Assembly: GCA_028698525.1 (NCBI GenBank)
Contig: JAQVDB010000022.1
Coordinates: forward strand, 1 to 34,188
DNA from: Clostridia bacterium
GTDB lineage: Bacteria > Bacillota > Clostridia > JAQVDB01
Length of the DNA stretch: 34,188 nucleotides
Direction: 5' to 3'
The stretch's first letter is position 1. Each line of letters starts with the position of its first letter. Positions 33,503 to 34,188 of this stretch are shown here, piece by piece. The notes under the pieces are model-generated. The model was not told where the DNA came from, did not search any database, and worked only from the letters and a program-made list of their open reading frames with translations. The translations under genes were made by a program, and so were the position numbers.

Positions 33503-34188
33503 TTGGGGGATATGGTCATATCAAACGGCAGAATATTTGACGGCAGTGATTTTATAGGACAAAGCTGTGTGGTGATCGAGAAGGGAAAAATTAAACGTGT
33601 ATGTAATGATAATTTTAAATCATCGGCTCAAATTATAGATGCGGCAGGTAAAATAGTTTCACCGGGTTTTATAGATATTCACATGCATGGGATTAAGGGT
33701 AATGATTTGATGCAGGGTAATGCAACAGCAATATGTAAAATGGCATCTGAAGTTATAAAACATGGGGTCACTTCTTTTACACCGGCAACTGTCACTGCCT
33801 GTATACAGGATATTCAAAATGCTTTGAAGGCCTTTGAATATGCCAGGAGCAGCCAAGATTTGTACAAGCAGGCCCAATTACTAGGAGTTCACCTGGAAGG
33901 ACCGCTTATAAATCCTTTAAAGAAAGGCGCACATGATGAGAAGTACATACTGGCGCCAACCATAGAAAATTTTTTAAAGGCATGCGGGCAGTATGAGGAT
34001 ATGATAGATACTGTTACCCTATCGCCGGAATTAACCGGTGCACAGGAACTAATCAAATATCTATATAGGAAAGGTATTAAAATTGCGCTGGGACATACTG
34101 ATGCTTCATACAAGGATACGGAACATGCCGTTTACTGTGGAGCTAGCAGAATAACCCATGTATTCAATTGTATGAAAGGTATACATCA
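33503..34188 (+). CDS. nagA: N-acetylglucosamine-6-phosphate deacetylase, 5' part
   Basis: NagA removes the acetyl group from N-acetylglucosamine 6-phosphate, feeding glycolysis or cell-wall sugar recycling. The open frame runs off the window end after 228 codons with no stop. Seen: the N-terminal strip MVISNGRIFDG, SPGFIDIHMHGIKGND with metal-binding HxH, TSFTPATVT, GVHLEGPLINPLKKGAH with the metal-binding Glu, GHTDASY and THVFNCMKGIH. The start is uncertain: TTG 33503 has GGAAGTG six bases upstream, TTG 33497 touches that site, and ATG 33512 lacks a well-spaced one. Co-transcribed with the amidohydrolase 20 bases upstream. THLFNAM is more usual than THVFNCM, a mild variation. Confidence 0.92.
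   Translation, partial: MGDMVISNGRIFDGSDFIGQSCVVIEKGKIKRVCNDNFKSSAQIIDAAGKIVSPGFIDIHMHGIKGNDLMQGNATAICKMASEVIKHGVTSFTPATVTACIQDIQNALKAFEYARSSQDLYKQAQLLGVHLEGPLINPLKKGAHDEKYILAPTIENFLKACGQYEDMIDTVTLSPELTGAQELIKYLYRKGIKIALGHTDASYKDTEHAVYCGASRITHVFNCMKGIH

Noticed and set aside
1-34188. CRISPR array, tRNA, rRNA, insertion sequence or phage defence island
   Set aside because: No regularly spaced repeats, cloverleaf genes, transposase motifs or defence-type nuclease/helicase clusters were seen on either strand.

Overview
The window looks like chromosome from a low-GC, endospore-forming, plant-sugar-using anaerobe of the Clostridia (Bacillota). The evidence is AT-rich sequence with strong AAGGAGG-type ribosome binding sites and frequent TTG starts, a SleB-type spore cortex-lytic enzyme, clostridial-type cellobiose phosphorylase, MalFG-type sugar importers without their own ATPase, a YesM/YesN-type two-component system, ArgR and BirA operators and a TPP riboswitch. 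I cannot name a genus from sequence reading alone. No CRISPR array, rRNA, tRNA, transposase or complete prophage is visible.

Layout: (1) 1-4.9 kb, plus strand: the tail of a sugar-binding protein (with an apparent frameshift), two permeases and cellobiose phosphorylase, which together form a cellobiose/cellodextrin uptake and phosphorolysis operon ended by a perfect hairpin. (2) 5.0-16.3 kb: arginine biosynthesis on the minus strand as two transcription units, argC-argB and argD-carA-carB-argF-GNAT. Each has its own promoter with an ARG box laid over the -35 element. Two plus-strand genes (an EndoQ-like PHP nuclease and a HAD phosphatase) sit between the units. argJ is absent from its usual place. 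(3) 16.4-18.5 kb: a CDF metal exporter and a short RtcB-type RNA ligase. (4) 18.5-25.8 kb: two tandem promoter-plus-terminator cassettes, a YesM/YesN-type kinase and regulator, then a second sugar ABC importer (lipoprotein and two permeases) of unknown substrate. (5) 25.9-27.8 kb: a small holin-like protein, then bioY under a BirA operator and, divergently, thiT under a complete TPP riboswitch. (6) 27.9-34.2 kb: an M20 dipeptidase, a DUF503 protein, a broken lipoprotein leader, a PF04020-like membrane protein, an unknown protein, SleB, a 53-residue membrane peptide, an amidohydrolase and the start of nagA, which runs off the window.

The most striking observation is in carA. The small subunit of carbamoyl-phosphate synthetase in the ArgR-controlled operon has lost two of its three glutaminase triad residues (nucleophile Cys to Gly247, Glu to Lys332, His330 kept), and two glutamine-pocket positions are also changed (Ser289, Asn291). 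This predicts an arginine-dedicated carbamoyl-phosphate synthetase that runs on free ammonia, recalling the route taken by vertebrate CPS-I. The carB C-terminal regulatory domain also seems to lack the segment that carries the UMP-binding lysine, which fits separation from pyrimidine control. Next in interest are the GNAT protein co-transcribed with argF, a candidate N-acetylglutamate synthase in a cluster without argJ, and the tandem promoter/terminator cassettes before the two-component system.
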